Positions 22,934-34,806 are shown, counted from the first letter of the stretch. The stretch: DNA of 64,000 nt from Tetradesmus obliquus (GCA_030272155.1 CP126196.1:2666001-2730000), one strand, 5' to 3'. The notes: generated from the sequence alone by a model not told the origin. Made by a program: numbers and translations.

Positions 22934-25187
22934 TACCCTCCTGCAGGGACCACGACCTGGAGGGCATGAGTGACGCAACAAAGCAACACGCCTGGTTGAC
23001 TGTTGCCAACGCCTGCTGCTGCTGCTGCTGCTGTGGTTATCCTGCAGGGACCACGACTTGGAGGGCATGAGTGACGGCTTTGACCCCATGACCGCGTACG
23101 GCCAGATTGAAGGCTTCGACGACCCCAGCATGGGCTGGGCTAGGTGGGCTGCTGCTGCTGCTGCCGCTGCTGCTGAGATTGCTGCTGCTAGAGTGCCTGC
23201 TGCTATGGTAGCTGCTGCTATGGTAGCTGCTGCTATGGTAGCTGCTGCTATGGCAGCTGCTAGTGTTGCTGCTCGAGTCGCTGGTGGTTGAGGCTGTGAG
23301 CGCAAGAGCTGACAACAAGCAGGCAGAAGCCTGCGGCGCGCAGCGGACAGTGTTCGCTGGCGCTGTGCATCAACTGCTGCTGCTGCCACTCGCCATTCCT
23401 GCAGGTTTGCCCAGAAGGAGAGCCACTTCAACCTCAACAGCGGGCTCTTCTACCTGGCAGCCAACCCCAGGACCGTGGAGCTCATGCAGGTGTGCGCCTT
23501 GTTGAAGTGATCGCAAAACAAAGCACCGGCAACACGCTGCAGTCGCTGTGAAGGTGCTATGAGCACAGTTGCAAGACGCAGAACGTGAGCCTCAGCGCTC
23601 TGTGTGCATGCTGTGCTGCAGCTGCTGCGCTGCAGCGGCAATGTGCTCCGGCACATGTCGAGGCCCCCCCTGGCACGCCTGCACCATCCTCTGCAGCAGG
23701 CAGCATGCAACACCTAGACATCATCTTCTTGATGTGCTCCCGCCTGCCGCCTTGACCCCGCCTGCCGCCTTGACCCCGCCTGCCGCCTTGACCCCACCTG
23801 CTTGATTTCAGCTGTTAGGCTGTATCGATGTGTGTCTGCGCCCAAGTATGCAGCGGTTGGAGATGCGGCTGAGCTGTAGCATTACTAGCACGCTTCCCAA
23901 CGTTTGCGCTGTGTATAACACCTATGTTGTGTGCCCTGTGTTTTATTGCAACACGCGGCGCCTGGAGACGCGTCTCTCGCGTGAGAAGTACTGGGACCAG
24001 ACTGCGTACAACACGTCTTTGGACGCCTGCTAGATCCACAGTTGTATTGACAATCTGCTGTGTGTACTGAATCACGCAGCGGCTGGAGACGCGGCTGAGC
24101 CGTGAGAAGTACTGGGACCAGACTGCGTACAACGAGGAGATCTTCTTCCTCAGCCACGACAACTACAGGAGCCCGGGGGTGAGCCCGGCTGCCACTTCAA
24201 ATGCGTGGGATATATGCTGTCACAGTGTGTTGATACATGTACCATGAGCCTGCTTGAAACATCAAGATAAGACAGGGTTCAGCATGTTGCTGATCCGTTG
24301 CGGCACTAGCTTCCGTTTGACAGCATCGACAGGTTTGTGCGTGCCGCAGGCAGGACGCAGCCAGCGCAGCTACTCCAGACAAATTGACACGTCTTGCTTG
24401 GCTGCTACTGCTGCTGCACCACGCTCTGATGGGTTAGTGATGAGGAGTGTTGCAATAGCCACTGACTGCTTGCACCATGTGCTTGCTGAATGTTCAGGTG
24501 ACGGTGCGCGTGATGAGCATATACAAGTTCATGAACAGCAAGGTGCTTATTCAAGCACAAACCCCTGTTGCACATACCACTGACGGCATGCCCTTAATAT
24601 GCCTGCTGAATGTTCAGGTGTCGGTGCGCGTGATGAGCATTTACAAGTTCATGAACAGCAAGGTGCTCTTCAAGGACATCCGGCACCGCGCAGCCGGCAC
24701 TACCGCGATGCCTGTCATGGTGCATATAAGTGAGTGTGGCACTGCAGCGAGGTTGATCTGCAGCTGGACAACATGTGCAGAGCTGGCTGCAGGCGCAGCC
24801 CTGCCCTGCACTGTGCACCCGTTGCCACATGCACTGGCTATTTTGTGCTTCCCGCCTGGTGAAGCACAAACGTAGCGCGCAAGTGCTTGGCACAGGGCAG
24901 CTTTTTGAAGATCTCTGCTGAGGATTGGAAAAGGCATGTGGTACGCTGTGACGCCACAAGCCTGCAGCACAGCGCACTCAGCATCAGCCATCATCAGATT
25001 CAACAATTGTGCGCACAAGCCGTAGCAACAACACCTGACACATCCTATCTGCTGCTGCCGCTGCTGCTGCCTGCCAGACTACCACCCTGACAAGCACGAG
25101 CGCATGAAGGCGGTGTTTGCCTACTACCTGGACAAGGACATGGACGCTCTCAAGGCCTTCCCGGGGGGCTCGGAGAAGGGCACGTAA
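20913..25187 (+). CDS. RRA: RRA-like arabinosyltransferase (GT77)
   Basis: Predicted Golgi type II membrane glycosyltransferase of the nucleotide-diphospho-sugar transferase fold. Plant RRA proteins add arabinose to the arabinan on hydroxyproline of extensin-like glycoproteins. Eight exons: 20913-20966, 21500-21964, 22342-22493, 23048-23143, 23405-23489, 24080-24178, 24618-24729 and 25078-25187. All phases agree, giving 390 residues. A short basic N-terminus ([18 protein letters not shown]) precedes one membrane span ([17 protein letters not shown], residues 19-35) and an Ala-rich stem. The catalytic part has [14 protein letters not shown], the metal-binding DxD as [13 protein letters not shown] (D209, D211), [42 protein letters not shown] and [16 protein letters not shown], the last two being typical RRA blocks. 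The stem carries two copies of the LAGN repeat. Every intron but one contains decayed copies of neighbouring exon ends. Confidence 0.9.
21076..21438 (+). repeat. Echoes of RRA exons 1 and 2 in intron 1
   Basis: The end of exon 1, AAGATGTTCAGCATGCGGGA through CACCAG and the GT donor, recurs at 21076-21105. The start of exon 2, beginning with an AG acceptor and GTGCTGCTGTC, recurs at 21384-21438 before the true exon 2 at 21500. The order is exon 1, echo 1, echo 2, exon 2. Confidence 0.9.
21621..21700 (+). repeat. LAGN repeat, two copies inside RRA exon 2
   Basis: Two ~42-bp units, each GCGCCAGGTCAGC followed by CTTGCAGGAAACGC (core at 21644-21656 and 21686-21698), lie in frame in the stem region and encode PLAGN and QLAGN. 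The same core is found in the MRS2-like gene and the 61-kb gene. Confidence 0.85.
22582..22977 (+). repeat. Echoes flanking RRA intron 3
   Basis: The end of exon 3 (CTTCAAGCACCTGTACAG, then GTGGG) is repeated at 22582-22609 and 22672-22701. The start of exon 4 (GCAGGGACCACGACCTGGAG) is repeated at 22947-22977, 100 bases before the real exon 4. Confidence 0.9.
23851..24012 (+). repeat. Two acceptor-side echoes of RRA exon 6
   Basis: Copies of the exon 6 start occur at 23851-23878 (CAGCGGTTGGAGATGCGGCT) and 23958-24012. The second includes GAGAAGTACTGGGACCAGAC and then diverges. The real exon begins at 24080. Confidence 0.9.
24483..24556 (+). repeat. Acceptor-side echo of RRA exon 7
   Basis: TGTTCAGGTGACGGTGCGCG and the following ~50 bases match the acceptor and first ~60 bases of exon 7 (24618 onward) with a few substitutions. 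Confidence 0.9.
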
Positions 25188-25891
25188 GCCCTTAGACAGC
25201 AAGGTGCATAATGTCGCTGCAGACCAGCAGAATGCTACAGGAATAGCAGGATGCAGCAGGATACTACATAGCAGACAGGTCTGGCAACACGCCAAGCAGG
25301 AGGCCGCCGTGGCAGCTGATAGCGGCGTGCAGGCAAACCTACATGGCAGCTGATTGCGTCCTTTCTCAGCGCTGTGATCAGAGTTGACCAGTGATCCTTC
25401 ACAGGCTGTGATCCGGGTGTTATCATGGGGAAGCTGTGAATAAACTTCGAGGCGTAGCATCTTTTGCAGCAAGCATACTGTGCCGGCAGCTGCGGCTACT
25501 GGTTCCGCAGCGCTGGGATCTTGCAATGGTGCAAGTTGTTGTGGCCACAGCACCGGACACGTGACGGCAGCGTTACACAAGTGTCTGCAGACGTTTGTAT
25601 TGCTGGGCTCACGCAGGAGATGCAGCGTGAGGATGTCCTGTATGGCCTGCTACCATGTTGCTGCTCGAGCTATGACCTGGCGTGACACAGTACTGCTGTC
25701 AATGGCACTGCTGTGTTGTTGAACCCCCACCCTTCAACAACCGACTGGTATCTACGACCACGGTGACGATATCAGTCTGCTAATTAAGCGGTTTATGTTA
25801 CTGTGCGTTGATGCAGCAGATGATGCATCGCTCGCTCACGCTCTCAGGCACAGCAGCAGGCTAGCAGTTGGCCAGCCCAGTTAAATGCAAC
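25188..25891. other. RRA 3' flank and MRS2-like 5' flank
   Basis: A ~700-bp gap between the RRA stop codon and the next plus-strand start. No independent gene is supported. I found no TGTAA signal close behind the RRA stop. An upstream in-frame TTG exists at 25868, but eukaryotic initiation fits the ATG at 25892. Confidence 0.5.
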
Positions 25892-26727
25892 ATGGACGCC
25901 TTGAAACTGAGTCGTACGCTTTACACTTGCCTTTTCCAAGATGTCAGCACCGCGACACGTGCCTGCGCTGCTTGCTCGCGCCTGATCGTGCAACTAGGGC
26001 TCGCACACCTGCAGCAACCCTGCCAGCATGTAGACTCGCTAACATCGGCAGAGGAGCCACGTCAGCAGCCCAACGCATCACATACATCATGCACGTCTGC
26101 ACGTGCCCTGCAGCCGCTGCCTTCAGGACATCTGCTGCAGCAGCAGGTGCCAACCTGCAGTGCTGCTCCAGACAGATGCAGCAGCATCCCGCCTTTGCAA
26201 GGGCTATGCTCTGCACACTGGCAGAGCAGCAGCATTAGAGCCAGCAGCTTACCGTTGTTTGGCCAAAGCAGCAGTAGAAGTATAGCGCGCGATGACCCCG
26301 CTAGCTGGCGGGGCTTTGCAAGCAGCAGCAGCAGCAGCAGGGATGGCAGCCCCACCAGCAGCAGCAAATTTGAGCAGCAGCGCAATGACGCACAGGATGC
26401 CAGCAACAACAACAGCAGCAGCAGTGGTGCAGCTGGTGGTCAGCCCCACCCCCATGCGATGCATCACAGCGATGAACTGCCTGATGACCTTCACATGCGC
26501 ATCAACCAGCTCAATGCAAGGCTACACAGCAGCAGCAGCAGCAGCAGCAGTCCATACGAAGCAGCAGCAGCAGATGAAGCTGCTGGCAGCAGCAGTGTGG
26601 ATGAGGACCACCACCAAGCTGAGCATGCGCCTCATGAGGTGCTGTCTCCATACCGCCTGGACACTGACACTGCTGCTGGCGGCGTACGGCTGCGCTTCAG
26701 GCGCAAGTCGCCCATGTTTCAGGTGAG

Positions 26728-26766
<39 letters not shown>

Positions 26767-26952
26767 GATGGCAGTGGTGCATGCTGGTGCATGCGCAGGG
26801 CGAGTGGCATGTTGATGCAGTCTAGGTTTGAATCTACAGCCTCATGTTCCAGGTGAGGCCGGCGGCAGCAGCAGAAGCATGCGCAGGGCGGGTGACAGGC
26901 TTATGCAGTCGAGGTATCAGTCCACAGCTTCATGCTCAAGTGGTGCGTCGCT

Positions 26953-26988
<36 letters not shown>

Positions 26989-27050
26989 GTTGCAGCTTTT
27001 CAGCACCGTACAGGGCACTAGCGCAAGTTGGCCATGTTCCAGGTGAGACC

Positions 27051-27083
<33 letters not shown>

Positions 27084-27750
27084 GGTGGCAGTGGTGCATG
27101 CGCAGGGCGAGTGGCATGTTGATGCAGTCTAGGTTTGAATCTACAGCCTCATGTTCCAGGTGAGGCCGGCGGCAGCAGCAGAAGCATGCGCAGGGCGGGT
27201 GACAGGCTTATGCAGTCGAGGTATCAGTCCACAGCTTCATGCTCAAGTGGTGTGTCGCTGCAGCAGCAGCAGCAGCAGCGGTTGCAGCAATTCAGCACCG
27301 TGCAGGGCACTAGCGCAAGTCGGCTATGTTCCAGGTGAGACCGGCAGCAGCAGCAGCAGCAGCAGCAGTGGTGGCAGTGGTGCATGCGCAGGGCGAGTGG
27401 CATGTTTATGCAGTCTAGGTTTGAATCTACGGCCTGATGTTCCCTGGCTGCTGCTGCTGCAGCAGCAGCAGCAGCAGCAGCAGCATGTGCGGCCCCAGTC
27501 ACAGCAGCAACAATGCATCTTCTCAGCGTCAAACCGAGTATTGCCTCACGCAACGTCCAACGGCAGGTGCTGCAAGCGCAAGCATACAGCATTGAAGGCC
27601 CTGCTGCTGCTGTGTGGCGAGAGCAGTTGTGCCCAGTCATGCCGTACTGGTGAAGGCTGCTGCAGAAACAAAACAGGTCCTTGGGCAACTACCGCGCTGC
27701 TGCTGCCCCCGCCGCAAGGTCATAGAAATTCAACAATAAGAGCAACTTGG

Positions 27751-27791
<41 letters not shown>

Positions 27792-29656
27792 GCCAGGTCA
27801 TCGAGTTTTATGCGTCAGGCGCCGCCATGGAGGAGTACAAGCCGCGCACGCCTCAGGAGCTGGGCCTGCACCCGCGAGATGTGACACTCTTTGCACCCAT
27901 CAGCAGGCTGGCAGCACCACAGGTATGGTGTGACATGTGCACTGATGGCCACATTGCCTGAGTTGCTAAATTGTATGCCGTCAGGAGCTGGGCCTGCATC
28001 CGCGAGATGTGACACTCTTCGCTCCCATCAGCAGGCTGGCAGCGCCGCAGGTGTGAAATGCATGGATATGGTTGGCAGCAGCAGCAGCAGGCAGCAGGCA
28101 TGTGGCCAACACATGGAGGCACTGCACTGCTCGCCTGGGGTCTATGCACCAACTCAACTGCGGCAGCAAACCAACAGAGGCAAGCAGCCTGACGCAGCGC
28201 TCCTGTCTGTCGCGCTGCCTGCTGCCGCCGCCGCCGCCGCCGCTGCTGCTGCTGCTGCTGCTGCTGCAGCGCGCCACGATTGCTGTGCATGACGGCAAGA
28301 TCCTGGTCAAGACGGAGATCGTCAAGGCCATCATCACCGCTGACAAGGCGGTGCTCATCAAGGGCAGGTGGGGGGCAGGTCTATGGCAGGTATTCAAACG
28401 TATGTTGTTGTTGTCATCGTCATCGTCATCGTGAGTGGAATTTGTCATCTAGGGTTGGTGGATTAGGCTATATCACACCGCTGACAAGGCCGTGCTCATC
28501 AAGGGCAGGTGGAAGCCATGAGGTTGAAATGCAGTTGGTGCAGATGCTATATGTGCTTCACCGCAACCTGCTGCCCGGATGCAAGGCTGTGGCCCCCTGC
28601 TGTGTTGCATAGGCATCGCTTGCTGTGTGCAACCTGTTCATGTGTTGCCCTGCAGGCGCCAGCAGGACACCCAAAAGCTGAGTCAAGCGATTTTGATGGC
28701 CAACGCCCAGCGCCTAATGGCGCTGCGCATCCACGAGCATTGAAAAACCCTGGCCTCCGCCTGTGTAAACCTAACAATGGATATTAGCGTAATGGGGACA
28801 CTCCGGAATCAGGTCATCTCCATGTCTAGAGAGCAGCGCCAAATGCCCTTTTGAAGTTTGTTGTCTGCGTTTCCTGCTCCATAATTGTGCTGTGCAGGCG
28901 CCAGCAGGACACCCAAAAGCTGAGCCAAGCCATCCTCATGGCCAACGACCAGCGCCTAATGGCGCTACGCATCCACGAGCACCAGGAGCAGCAGCACGCT
29001 GCTGCCCGGGGCCTCTTCAGCAGCAGCGCAGACAGCAGCAGCACGCTCGGCAGCTGCGAGCGCGCCGCATCAGCAGCAGACCTGCTGCGAGCAGCAGCAG
29101 CAGGATCAGCCAAGCGCGGCAGCGCACGAGTTACAATGCAGTCAGGCGGCGGCAGTGGTGTGAGTGCAGGCGCAGGCAGCGGAAGGGGTGGTGGGAGTTT
29201 GGCTGCTGCTGCTGCTGCTGGTGATGAGGCGGCGGCGCGGTCTGCTGCTGCTGCTGCTGGCAGCAGTGACCTGAAGGATGTGCCTTTTGAGATGCTGGTG
29301 CTGGAGGTGCTGCTGGACGCAACAGCAGGTGTGGCCTAATGCTCTTGTTGCTACTTATACAGCATCATATATGCAAGATGCGCTGCACTGAAACGCTGCT
29401 GCCATCATGCTCTTTCGTCACCGTTGGGGCGTAAAGCCAAGGTTGCAGCACACAATACACATATGGAATTACTCAAAGACTATCTGTGGCTAGTTTGGCA
29501 ATCTGCTGCCGCTGCCACTGCAAAGTACTTCTACACCAAGGTGCAGCACCTCAACTGGATACCTAACTATGCCGTCGATCATCCTGCTCCTCCCGCTCCA
29601 TTCAGCGCAAGGCCAACTGCTGAAGGTGTGTCATGTTGAATCTGATTGCTTAAATG

Positions 29657-29687
<31 letters not shown>

Positions 29688-31115
29688 ATGCTGATGCTGA
29701 TGCTGCCGCAGAATACTTCTACACCAAGGTGCAGCACCTCAACTGGATGCTGGAGTCCATCGGCAGCGACCTGCGCCAGCCGCCCCAGCCGGGTGGGGCC
29801 ATTGACAGGGCCCACCAGCTGATACCCATTCAGAAGTTCCTCACACGTGTAAAGAATGATGTGAAGGAAACCTGCGAGGCCATACAGGCGGTGCGTGTTG
29901 GTCAGATGTTGATGTTGGTGTTTTATTCATTATGTGGTTTGTTGCATTGGAATGCCGAGCCAGCTTCAGGCGATGCGTGGTTGTTGATTGTTACTGTTGT
30001 CAATGTTTGGTTTGATTATGGGTTGACAGCTGGGTGGGGCCATTGACAGAGCGCACCGGCTCATTCCCATTCAGGAGTTCCTCGCGTTGTCAGCGTTTGA
30101 AGAATGATGTCAAGAAGACCTGCGAGGCCATACAGGCGGTGCGTGGTCTACTGATTGTGTTACTACTATCATTGTTTGGGTTTATATGGTTTAACAGGTG
30201 CTGTGCTTGCAGGATCCAGGTTCTTGTTGTTTGTGGTCAATGTAGCGCACAACGTGTTAGGCATGCTAGCGTGCGTGCGTAGTAGCCCATTGTCCAGCAC
30301 GTGGCTGACGTTGGATGCAATCCTGCTGTGCATCTGCGCAAGTGGTTGTGCACTGCACACGCACAGGCTTGGCTCCACAATATGTTGTCTAACGCATCTG
30401 TCACCTTGGAACTCAAAATTTGAAATATAACACAAGATGTAACGGTCATCCTTGCCTTGCAGGTGCTGGAGGATGACGAGACGCTGCAGGAACTATGCCT
30501 GTCGTGGCACCTGCAGCAGCAGTAACGAGGTGCTATGCTTCCTGCCAGATTGAACTGCAAGTAACACATCAATGCAAAATGTAACGGTCTGCCCCTTGCA
30601 GGCGCTAGAAGATGACGAGACGCTGCAGGAGCTGTGCCTGTCGTGGCACCTGCAGCAGAAGCAGCACACACGCTGGGTGCCTGTGGAGCTGCAGCGGCAC
30701 AGGTGGGTGGGGGTGCGCAAATGACGCTATCTTATTGACTGTCGTTGTGCAGCTCCAATAGCATGTGTTGGCGGCTGCAGCAGCTGCTGCACTGCAGCTG
30801 AGCTGCTGCCAGGTTCCTGCTTCTGTGTGAGCGAGGTCTTACAGGACTGTGGCTGTTCATCTGCTTGCTCACTGCAGGGCTGGCGCTGGGGGCAGTGACG
30901 GGGCCGTGTTCAACGGCAGCGGCAACGGCAACGGCAACGGCACTGCTGGCAGCGTGCTAGCAGCAGCAGCAGCTGATGCTGCTCAGGTGCGTGGCAGTGT
31001 TTATAAATTAAATTCAAATTCGATTGTGCGTGCTGGCTACTGCTGCATGCACCGGCTGGTGCACCCAACAGGTGCGGCTGCTTGTTGAGACGCTGGGCTG
31101 CTGCCGCTGCTGCCG

Positions 31116-31158
<43 letters not shown>

Positions 31159-31333
31159 GTGTGTTCACATGCTTTCCCACACTAGCACCCCCGCCTAGCA
31201 GGTGCGGCTGCTGACTGTTATGCCTCAACGCTGACTGCGCCCATGCTGCTGTTGCTGCATCTATCACGTCAACGCATGCAGTCTGGCGGCCTTACGCAGC
31301 AGGTCCGGCTGCTGATAGAGATGCCTTGCCTCA

Positions 31334-31376
<43 letters not shown>

Positions 31377-33083
31377 GTTTCACGTCAATGCATGCAGTCT
31401 GGCGGCCCCGCGCAGCAGGTGCGGCTGCTGACTGAGATGTTGGAGAGCTATGAGCGTGAGATCCAGTCACTGGAGGGCTCCATCAACGAGGCCGAGGAGG
31501 ACCTTGAAAACACGCGGTGCGTGCTGGGGTAAAGGGCGGCATGTGTTGGGGTTTAGCACTACTGCTATTTTGCGCTTTGTTCGAACCTTGGGCAGCTCCA
31601 CCAATGAATCGGAGGAGGACTTGAAGAACACGCGGTGAGGGCTTAGGGGTTTTGGGTTTCAAGAGTGTTCGCTTGCTGTGATGCGCGAGATCCAGTCCCT
31701 GGAGGGCAGCATCAACGAAGCGGAGGAGGACCTGGAGAACACGCAGTGCGTGCCTGGTTTGGGTGTCAAGTGTTGTACTTAAGCACTACTGCTATGTTGC
31801 GCTGTGTTGCAACCTTGGAGGAGGATTTAGAAAACACACGGTGAGGGCTTAGGGGTTTTGGGTTTCAAGAGGGCTTACTTGCTGTGTTGCGCGAGATCCA
31901 GTCCCTGGAGGGCAGCATCAATGAAGCGCAGGAGGACCTGGAGAACACGCAGTGAGCATGTTGGGGTTTGCTTTGACTGTTGGGGTTCAGCGTGGGTAAG
32001 GGTGTTTTCGGGGGGTGGGGAGGAGGGGTGAGGGCAGCATCAATGAGGCTGAGGAGGACCTGGAGAACACGCGGTGCGTGCCGGGGTTAAGGGCGTCATG
32101 TGTTGGGGTTCAGCACTACTGCTATGTTGCGCTGTGTGTTAACCTTGAGAAGGACCTGGAGAACACGCGGTGAGGGCTTAGGGGTTTTTGGGTTTAATAG
32201 TGTTTGCTTACTGTGTTGTGTGAGATCAAATCCGTGGAGGGCGGCATCAAGAGGTTGAGGAAGACCTGGAGAAAACGCGGTGAGGGTTTACTCTGTTGTG
32301 TTGCACCTTGTCACCATATTAGTGCCGGTTTGTTTTGGCATGCTGCCGAGCATGTGCGTCTATTCGTATGCACATGCACATGCAGTTGGACAGCAGCCGC
32401 TACCACATCATCATGCTCATCGTGCTCTTCGATCCCTGCTGCCTTACTTTATTATATGCACACACAACACACTCCTGCAGGTCCATCTGGCACATGCAGC
32501 TGGACAGCAGCTGCAATTACGTCATCATGTTGATCTCCATGAACTTCAGATTGTGTTCACTGAACACACCTTTGTGTGCACGCCCCACCCCCAATCCACG
32601 CTGTTCATAGGTCCATCTGGCACATGCAGCTGGACAGCAGCCGCAACCACATCATCATGTCATCATTTAGACCAACAACTGCTGCTGTCTTTTGTGCTGT
32701 GCGGTGTGCCGTGTAGGTCCATCTGGCACATGCAGCTGGACAGCAGCCGCAACCACATCATCATGGTCAACCTGTGGCTGTCCATGCTCAACATCAGCGT
32801 CATGGCAACAACCATCCTGCCGGCCTTCTACGGCATGAACCTGGGCAGCGGACTGGAGGAGGCAGACCCGGCCACCTTCTACGCGGTGAGTGCTGCTGCT
32901 GCTGCTGCTGTACAAGTTGCTGGCTGCCCACAGCAGTAGCTACAATCGTAAAATTGGTCCGCGTTGTGCATGCTGTCACATTAGCATGAAGCGGCTTGGA
33001 GGAGGCAGACCCCATGACCTTCTACGCGGTGAGTGCTGCTGCTGCTGCTGCCGCTGCTGGTAGGGGGCTGTGCAAGGTGCAAA

Positions 33084-33151
<68 letters not shown>

Positions 33152-33255
33152 AGTGCGTCCTCTATGCAGTGCCAGCTGCTGCTGCTGCTGGTGGTGGTGG
33201 TGCTGCTGCAGCTGCTGCTGCTGCTGCTGCTGGTGAGGGGCTGTACAAGGCGTAA

Positions 33256-33289
<34 letters not shown>

Positions 33290-34806
33290 CTGCTGCTGCC
33301 CTGCTACTGCCGCTGCAGGTGTGTGGTGTGAGCGTGGCGCTGGCTGCGCTGTCGTACCCGCTGTCCCGCTACTGGTACACGCGCAACTGGCGGCGCATCA
33401 GTGAGAACGAGCTGTTCGAGCAGAAGATGCTCAGGTGCGGGGATGCTGCTGCTGCTGCTGGTGGTGCTGCTGCTGCTGGTGGTGCTGCTGCTGCTGCTGC
33501 CGTTTTGCCGGTGCATGAGAATGACCTGCTTGAGCGGGAGATGCTGAGTTGCATGTTGCTTTTGTGGCTGGCGCAGACTCAATCTCGTCCGCTGCTGCGA
33601 GTCCAGGACTGTTTGTGCTGCTGCTGGATCACGTGAGCAATCCAAGACCGTATAATCAAGCGGCCAGACACATGGTTTGGGACCAGACAACCTGACATGC
33701 TGTGCCATGCTGCAGTGCATGTGCATGCTGCCGCCTCTTTTTCAACACTGCTCCATGCTGTTTTCATTCATCACACTATTCTTTTGCAGGGTGCTGCTGG
33801 TGCAAAACATTGAGGACGTTGATGAGATCGTGCGCGCGCTGCAGCAGCGCCGCTACGCGCGCATTGACCGGCGGGCTTTCCGGCAGCTGGTGGTGCAGAC
33901 GCTGGGCAGCAGGGCCATGCCGCCCAGCCAGATCGACTTCCTCTACCAGTGCTTCGACAGGTGCGGCGCTGATGCTGTCGTTGATTGCTGCTGGCGGTGA
34001 TGTTTTGGGGGTTTTGTTGGCTGACGACTGAGGTTCCTACTCCTATGTTTCGTGGGGTTCCTAGCCGCACCAGAAAGCGTGCCAGCTGTGATGGAACGTG
34101 CCATTGGCAGTTGGGGCAGCAGGGCTGTGCCGTGTAGCCAGATCGACTCCCTTTACCAGTGCTTCGACAGGTGCGGCGCTGATGTGTTATACATCTTAGG
34201 ATGTCGCATGCTGCTTCGGCTGCTGGCCGTCCGTAGTCGGCGGCGTGTCGACTGCTGACTATGGTTCTTACGCCAGTGTGCCTGAAATATCCAACAAACT
34301 ACAGCCATTTCAATGTTTTGTGCCATGCTGTTTCAACTCAATGTCACACCTTTCCGAACTGCAGGGACCGTGACGGCTTCCTCTCCGAGGCGGAGCTCAT
34401 CCGGCCGCTCAACACCTTCTACCACGCCAGCAGCAACGGCGGCGGCGGCAGCAGCAGCAGCAGCGGCAGCAGCATGGAGCCCAGTCAGCAGGCGGGCCTT
34501 GCAGGAAACCTCACCGGCGCGGCGGGCCTTGCAGGAAACGCGCTGCCGCCGCAGATGGGCTCCCTGCAGGCACCCAGCATCAGCCAGCCAGATGACACAT
34601 CTTCTTATGACAAAGCATCATGGGCCGAAGACAGGGACAGTAGCAGAGAGGCTGCGGGTATTCCTGATCAGCAGCGGCAGGGTGTGTTTTCGAGGCATGC
34701 TGTGCGGCGCTCTCCTCGGGAGCTGCAGGGCGCGCTGAAGAAGAAGCAGCTGCAGAAGCAGGATGAGACAAACTGGGAGGATGACGAGCGCTACGGCTGG
34801 GACTGA
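25892..34806 (+). CDS. MRS2: MRS2/CorA-type magnesium channel with C-terminal EF-hand
   Basis: Predicted organelle inner-membrane Mg2+ channel. Twelve exons: 25892-26722, 27797-27922, 28270-28367, 28898-29328, 29712-29890, 30602-30702, 30878-30986, 31419-31516, 32717-32885, 33319-33434, 33790-33960 and 34365-34806, giving 956 residues with all phases consistent. The N-terminus (MDALKLSRTLYTCLFQDVST) is Arg/Ser-rich and suits mitochondrial or plastid targeting. A ~230-residue Ser/Ala-rich stretch follows. The conserved core has DVTLFAPIS, VPFEMLVLEVLLDA, the pore-helix region LLTEMLESYEREI and EEDLENTRSIWHMQLDSSRN, TM1 (about 673-696), the signature YGMN (G697-N699) and TM2 (about 715-735). 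Unusually, the C-terminal tail has a perfect EF-hand loop DRDRDGFLSEAE (809-820), preceded by a degenerate one around YARIDRRAF. This suggests Ca2+ responsiveness (inference). The tail also carries two LAGN repeats. Introns are full of exon echoes. Confidence 0.9.
26723..27420 (+). repeat. 307-bp tandem repeat and donor echoes in MRS2 intron 1
   Basis: The block at about 26790-27050 recurs 307 bases later at about 27097-27340. The exon 1 end ATGTTTCAG|GTGAGG is echoed as ATGTTCCAG|GTGAG near 26844, 27033, 27151 and 27326, each followed by a CAG-rich tract. Confidence 0.9.
27984..28741 (+). repeat. Echoes of MRS2 exons 2, 3 and 4
   Basis: The end of exon 2 is copied at 27984-28050 (AGGAGCTGGGCCTGCATCCG onward, up to CCGCAG|GTG). 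The end of exon 3 is copied at about 28475-28507 (GCTGACAAGGCCGTGCTCAT). The start of exon 4, with its acceptor, is copied at 28651-28741, where the frame ends in a stop instead of continuing as in the real exon at 28898. Confidence 0.9.
29520..30522 (+). repeat. Echoes of MRS2 exons 5 and 6
   Basis: The exon 5 start is copied at about 29520-29562 (TACTTCTACACCAAGGTGCA), before the exon. The exon 5 end is copied at 30026-30140, with the same ATACAGGCG|GTGCGTG donor. The exon 6 start is copied at 30463-30522 and quickly meets a TAA. Confidence 0.9.
31517..32285 (+). repeat. Seven donor-side echoes of MRS2 exon 8
   Basis: Partial copies of the exon 8 end (GAGGAGGACCT.GA.AACACG, then CGGTG or similar) occur near 31589-31637, 31687-31748, 31815-31842, 31891-31954, 32035-32077, 32146-32172 and 32222-32282. 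Several reach back to GAGATCCAGTCCCTGGAGGG. They keep the donor-like GGTGAGGG or GGTGCGTG. Between copies, GGCTTAGGGGTTTTGGGTTT-type sequence recurs, so units of about 100-150 bases were duplicated. Confidence 0.9.
32370..32662 (+). repeat. Three acceptor-side echoes of MRS2 exon 9
   Basis: Copies of CATCTGGCACATGCAGCTGG and the following bases (to about ATCATCATG) end near 32423, 32545 and 32662, before the true exon 9 at 32717. A donor-side echo of the same exon lies at about 32994-33030 (GAGGAGGCAGACCCCATGAC). Confidence 0.9.
34106..34171 (+). repeat. Donor-side echo of MRS2 exon 11
   Basis: GGCAGCAGGGCTGTGCCGTG and the following segment to TGCTTCGACAG|GTGCGGCGCTGATG repeat the end of exon 11 and the first bases of intron 11, about 210 bases downstream. 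Confidence 0.9.
34491..34540 (+). repeat. LAGN repeat, two copies in the last MRS2 exon
   Basis: GGCGGGCCTTGCAGGAAAC occurs at 34491-34509 and 34521-34539, 30 bases apart, in frame, encoding GLAGN twice in the hydrophilic C-terminal tail. Confidence 0.9.

Noticed and set aside
25868-25891. Upstream TTG start for the MRS2-like protein
   Set aside because: Non-ATG initiation is not needed; an ATG in the same frame lies at 25892.
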